A DNA stretch of 39,238 bases from assembly GCA_013425455.1 (NCBI GenBank), contig JACCLI010000047.1, positions 1 to 39,238 of the forward strand. The letters are read 5' to 3'. The translations under genes were made by a program, and so were the position numbers. Source of the DNA: Microcaldota archaeon (GTDB lineage Archaea > Micrarchaeota > Micrarchaeia > Anstonellales > Bilamarchaeaceae). Positions 35,664 through 39,238 of this stretch are shown one piece after another; position 1 is the stretch's first letter, and every line of letters starts with the position of its first letter. The notes below the pieces were generated by a model. It was not told the DNA's origin and ran no database searches. It saw nothing but the letters and a program-made list of their open reading frames with translations.

Positions 35664-36883
35664 ATCCTATGGATTACGATTATGATATCATAATAATAGG
35701 GGGAGGACCCGCGGGGGCTTCCATGGCGAGGATTGCCGCCCAGAACGGAATGAGCGTAATGATTTATGATAAAAGGAAGGAATTGGGCGAGCCGGTGAGG
35801 TGCGGGGAGGGGCTCGGGCAGAGGGAGGTGCTCGCGCAGGGGATAGATTTGCCGAGATGGTGCTTCTCAACGGAAATCCACGGGGCGAAGGTGATTGCGC
35901 CCAATGGGAAGAGCATAACCTGGAAGAGCAAGGATACGAAGGGATGGGTGCTCGAACGAAAAATGTTTGACAAGTGGCTAGTGGAGCTGGCCGTGGAGAA
36001 GGGCGCGAAGGTGAAGACTTATGCCAGGGTTACGGATTTGGTGAAGAAGGACGGGAAAATAGATGGAGTGATGGTCTCGCAATGGGGCAAGGAGCCGTTT
36101 GAGGTCCGGGCGCCACTGGTGGTTTCGGCGGAGGGGATGGAGGCAATCGTTGCCCGTAAGGCGGGGCTGAAGGCCATGTCCACGCTCTATGATGTGGATA
36201 CGTGCTACCAGTATGAGATGAAGCCCTACGACCATGAGAATCTGATAGAACTCTATTTTGGGAACAAGATTGCACCGAGGGGGTACGTATGGATATTCCC
36301 GAAGGACGCGAAGAAGGCGAATGTGGGAATAGGGATAGGCGCGCACCTCACGAACTGGAAAAAAGGAGGGAACGTGGATGGGGCGGACCCCAAAATCCTT
36401 ATGGACAGGTTCATAGAGAACCATCCCCAATTGAAGGATTCCAGCGTATTGCAGGACTTCGGGGGGGTTATTTCGGTCGGGGCGCCGATAGAGTCATTCG
36501 TGAAGGACGGGTTCATGTGCATCGGGACCGCGGCGAAGCAGGTGGACCCCATACACGGGGGCGGGATTGCGCTTGCGATGGAGACGGGCATACTGGCTGC
36601 GGCGATTGCGAAGAAGGCGCATGGGAAGAAGGATTACTCGGAAAAGGCGCTGAAGGAGTATGAGAGCATATGGAGGGCCGGGCCGGGGAAGAAGATGGCG
36701 AAGAGGCTGCTCTTAAGGAAAGTGATGGAGGAAGTGAACGATGATGATTTGAACCATATCTTCAATACCATTACGGATGCGGATTTGCAGAAGGTAATGG
36801 AGGGGAGCTTTGCCGGGCCTGTGGCGAAAGTGGTTGGCGGAAGGCCGCAATTATTGCGTATTCTGAAGGCTCTGATTAGCTAA
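35660..36883 (+). CDS. Geranylgeranyl reductase family FAD enzyme (archaeal lipid saturation)
   Basis: YDIIIIGGGPAGASMARIAAQNGMSVMIYDKRKELGEPVRCGEG; GTAAKQVDPIHGGGIALAMETG. Confidence 0.93.
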   Translation: MNPMDYDYDIIIIGGGPAGASMARIAAQNGMSVMIYDKRKELGEPVRCGEGLGQREVLAQGIDLPRWCFSTEIHGAKVIAPNGKSITWKSKDTKGWVLERKMFDKWLVELAVEKGAKVKTYARVTDLVKKDGKIDGVMVSQWGKEPFEVRAPLVVSAEGMEAIVARKAGLKAMSTLYDVDTCYQYEMKPYDHENLIELYFGNKIAPRGYVWIFPKDAKKANVGIGIGAHLTNWKKGGNVDGADPKILMDRFIENHPQLKDSSVLQDFGGVISVGAPIESFVKDGFMCIGTAAKQVDPIHGGGIALAMETGILAAAIAKKAHGKKDYSEKALKEYESIWRAGPGKKMAKRLLLRKVMEEVNDDDLNHIFNTITDADLQKVMEGSFAGPVAKVVGGRPQLLRILKALIS

Positions 36884-38229
36884 ATTATCGGGCGGAAGGA
36901 AAGCTCGCCGTTCTTTGCGATGGGCATGGCTGCCCCGTTCTTTCCTGCCAGTTTTACGAAGTACATCGCCATGTCGGCAAGGTCTATCATGAGCTGGCAC
37001 CAGTCCTTTGCATATTCCAAAAGCTGGCCGTCCACCTTGTCCGGGAGCTTCTTCTGCCTACGGATGCGCTTGAGGTCCGCATCGCATTTCTCCCTCATCT
37101 CCTTCATACGCTCTATGCGCTCCACGACCCTTTTCATTATCTCCTGCTTGAAATCCACGGGAAAGCGCCTCACCTCGCGGAGCTCCTGCCAGATGGATGA
37201 GCCAACCACGCCGACGCTGGTGCGTATCCCGAGTGGACCGGACTCTGTCTGACAAACCATTGGGTCGAAGAGGCTGTGGAGGTATGTGCCGTGCCGTTCG
37301 ATGTCCTGGATGGTTGCGACGCCTGGGTTGAGGAGGAAGAATTCCTCGCCCCCGTACCTGGAGGCGAAGCCGCCCGCCTCGGAGCGGAGCCTGGAGCCAA
37401 GTATGCCCATCACCTCGTCAGCGGTGCCATGCCCGTAAGTGTCGTTGAATTCTTTGAAGTCGTCTATGTCGATCATGGACGCCGCGAAGCGCCTTTTTCT
37501 CACTATGCTGGCGATGGCCATCTTAAGGAGCACCTCGTTGAGGAACCGCCTGTTCCAGAGGTTTGTGAGCGGGTCTATGTTCTTGATTTCCTCGTCGCGC
37601 TGGGTATAGAGCTCCTGCCAGATGAGGCGGGCCATTCCAACAAGATAGTCCAGCTGTTCGTTGTCCCTGCTCCCCGAAGGGTTCACGAAGCCCTCCACCG
37701 CGACCATGTGGGTGACATCCATGTGGCCCCTGGACATGTTTCCGAGGGGTATCCAGCAGCCGCAGTTGCCGAATGAGGTGGTCAGGCTTTCCTCCCGCAT
37801 GTTGAAGTCGTCCGGGTCGGAGGTAAATAAGGATATCTTGTCCCCGTTGAAAATTACGGTCTGGCCGCCCAGTATCTTGCCTATGCGGGGGTCCGTGCGC
37901 ATCATGAACTCCCTCTGCTCGCTTCCGATGGGGGTGCCGCCCACCCGCGACATCAGGCGGAGGCCGTCGTCCTTCGCCTCCCAGAGCTCCACCTTGGAGA
38001 GGTTCGGGTCGGTGGTGAGAATCTCCTTCATTATGAAGTTGCGCCGGTTGTGCCTGTGCCCCACCATGTGGAGCCTGCGTACGACTGAGCTCTGGGAGCG
38101 GAAAAAGGATGTTTGGGGGTCCTTCAGGCCGAATTCCTTGGGGGCTGGCGGAGGCTGGGATGCCCTTGTATCCTGGCAACCCGGGCTGGGTGGAGCTGAA
38201 AGTCTGGATTTATCATTCATACTATTCAA
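36880..38229 (-). CDS. GGDEF-domain protein (putative diguanylate cyclase) with N-terminal GAF-like region
   Basis: DPLTNLWNRRFLNE, MIDIDDFKEFNDTYGHGTADEVM, ASRYGGEEFFLL, TSVGVV, and DLADMAMYFVKLAGKNG. Confidence 0.88.
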   Translation of the reverse strand: MNSMNDKSRLSAPPSPGCQDTRASQPPPAPKEFGLKDPQTSFFRSQSSVVRRLHMVGHRHNRRNFIMKEILTTDPNLSKVELWEAKDDGLRLMSRVGGTPIGSEQREFMMRTDPRIGKILGGQTVIFNGDKISLFTSDPDDFNMREESLTTSFGNCGCWIPLGNMSRGHMDVTHMVAVEGFVNPSGSRDNEQLDYLVGMARLIWQELYTQRDEEIKNIDPLTNLWNRRFLNEVLLKMAIASIVRKRRFAASMIDIDDFKEFNDTYGHGTADEVMGILGSRLRSEAGGFASRYGGEEFFLLNPGVATIQDIERHGTYLHSLFDPMVCQTESGPLGIRTSVGVVGSSIWQELREVRRFPVDFKQEIMKRVVERIERMKEMREKCDADLKRIRRQKKLPDKVDGQLLEYAKDWCQLMIDLADMAMYFVKLAGKNGAAMPIAKNGELSFRPII

Positions 38230-38305
38230 CCAACTATAACTACTAATTAATGCACCACATCTGTTTTTATTTGTTTCCCTACTTCCATAGGGGCAGGTGG
38301 AACAA

Positions 38306-38398
38306 ATGTTCGCTTTCGATGAAGACGAGGACTGGGAGGACGAGGACTTCGACGACGAGGAATGGGGAGAGGACGGAGAAGAGGAGGAAGAGGGCTAG
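38306..38398 (+). CDS. Putative 30-aa hyperacidic microprotein
   Basis: ATG TTC GCT ... TAG = MFAFDEDEDWEDEDFDDEEWGEDGEEEEEG; AGGTGG RBS-like sequence just upstream; hairpin plus T-tract downstream. Confidence 0.5.
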   Translation: MFAFDEDEDWEDEDFDDEEWGEDGEEEEEG

Positions 38399-38423
38399 TC
38401 TTTCCCTTGCGTTTTTTCTTGTA

Positions 38424-38448
38424 GCCCGCTCTTGCGGGCCCTGTTTTT
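38424..38448 (+). terminator. Terminator-like hairpin with T-tract
   Basis: GCCCGC-TCTT-GCGGGC followed by CCTGTTTTT. Confidence 0.5.
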
Positions 38449-38510
38449 CACTTTCCGGAGAGGGAATAGTGTTAAAAATTTACGGGAATAATGTTCTCTA
38501 AGGTGTTCTA

Positions 38511-38972
38511 ATGGGAATTATGGACTACTTCCTGGGTGGAAAGAGAGAGGAGCCGAGAAAGGCTGCGTCTGGTGCGCCTATGGCCACGAAGCCGGTGGAG
38601 AAGCCGTTTGCGATATCCACAAAATTCAGCGCACTGAGGCTCAGGACCGGGAGGAACAGCAAGATATTCATAGAGGTGAACGTGAAGAACATAAGCCCCA
38701 CGAAGCAGCTGGTTTCCGTGGATTTGGGGCTTCCCCTGAACTCCAAGATAGGGTTCGACGTGAACTGCAACCAGAACTATATCGAGAAGAGATTGGGGGA
38801 GATCGCCCCGGGGGCGGCTGCGGACTTCACCGTCCCGATTTATGCCTCAAGCCTTACGAAGGAGGGGAGCTACACCGTGGAGATAAATGCATTCTCGCAC
38901 TATATAGATTACAAAAAGGTATTGTCCCAGATGAAGAAGAAGGTTGCGCTGAGGGCAGTCTCCGGGGCTTAG
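38511..38972 (+). CDS. Hypothetical protein with beta-sandwich-like domain
   Basis: SKIFIEVNVKNISPTKQLVSVDLGLPLNSKIGFDVN...LGEIAPGAAADFTVPIYASSLTKEGSYTVEINAF: CARDB/Ig-like pattern. Confidence 0.65.
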   Translation: MGIMDYFLGGKREEPRKAASGAPMATKPVEKPFAISTKFSALRLRTGRNSKIFIEVNVKNISPTKQLVSVDLGLPLNSKIGFDVNCNQNYIEKRLGEIAPGAAADFTVPIYASSLTKEGSYTVEINAFSHYIDYKKVLSQMKKKVALRAVSGA

Positions 38973-39238
38973 CCGAGGAGGGCGGAGAGCGCCCCCTTAA
39001 CATTTTCCATATAACCTGGGGCGGAAAAGGGCTCGCCGTGCCCGGGGAAGAATTTTTCTATTTTTAATTTGGAGAGCCTCTCATAAGATTGCAGAAGCTG
39101 GAACGGGTCGCTCCTTGGGAGGGAGAGGTTGGGGAGCATCAGGTCCGGGAATACTGTGTCCCCGGAGAATAAATATTTCTTTTCCTTAAGATAGATGCAG
39201 ATTGCGCCGGGGCAGTGGCCGGGCGTATGGAGGATGCG
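38969..39238 (-). CDS. Metallo-beta-lactamase-fold hydrolase, C-terminal part (truncated at window end)
   Basis: Reverse strand reads RILHTPGHCPGAICIYLKEKKYLFSGDTVFPDLMLPNLSLPRSDPFQLLQSYERLSKLKIEKFFPGHGEPFS...: HTPGH, SGD and PGHGE motifs. Not in the supplied ORF track because it is partial. Confidence 0.88.
   Translation of the reverse strand, partial: RILHTPGHCPGAICIYLKEKKYLFSGDTVFPDLMLPNLSLPRSDPFQLLQSYERLSKLKIEKFFPGHGEPFSAPGYMENVKGALSALLG

Noticed and set aside
38250-38501. 83-aa ORF overlapping the acidic microprotein
   Set aside because: Alternative frame across the microprotein and terminator-like hairpin; less protein-like than the acidic frame.

Overview
The window looks like a gene-dense archaeal chromosome segment. 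It carries Pelota, class II-type HMG-CoA reductase, geranylgeranyl reductase, GMP synthase PP-loop subunit, archaeal GlyRS, EndoQ-like PHP nuclease, RtcA, a Dol-P-GlcNAc-1-P-transferase-like enzyme and archaeal-type tRNAs. DPANN affinity is plausible but cannot be proven from the sequence alone. The most unusual part is bases 1-14951. This is a tightly overlapping (ATGA-type junctions) operon encoding at least five, probably six, tandem paralogous polytopic membrane proteins. They share an N-terminal 'LAY...LK.WA..E..Q' block, a central 'LPLGhhLRohhhoRxhGGhhhAhhhAhYhhYP' block and mostly a 'hLGGE.D..' C-terminus, and they differ mainly in the last extracytoplasmic loop. The array is followed by two giant exported or membrane-anchored proteins (about 1420 and 1375 aa). 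I interpret it as a candidate VirB6/TrbL-like (T4SS-like) surface or secretion machine, which is inference. Other points of interest: two distant genes encoding a shared ~67-aa 'NR..AV.WLVEKLGK..ITxDDFxxNGLGGLLxxYYxxSPYxALxDAGY..KPWEM' repeat family; an archaeal GGDEF-domain protein with an unusual insertion; an unannotated 30-aa hyperacidic microprotein ORF followed by a terminator-like hairpin; mutually exclusive hairpins upstream of a membrane protein gene, associated with an 18-nt intergenic repeat; and an 11-nt duplication of a tRNA-Ser 3' end. Three tRNAs are present (Gln-TTG, iMet-CAT, Ser-GCT). I saw no rRNA, CRISPR array or recognisable transposase. All identifications are from reading protein motifs by eye; no searches were run.
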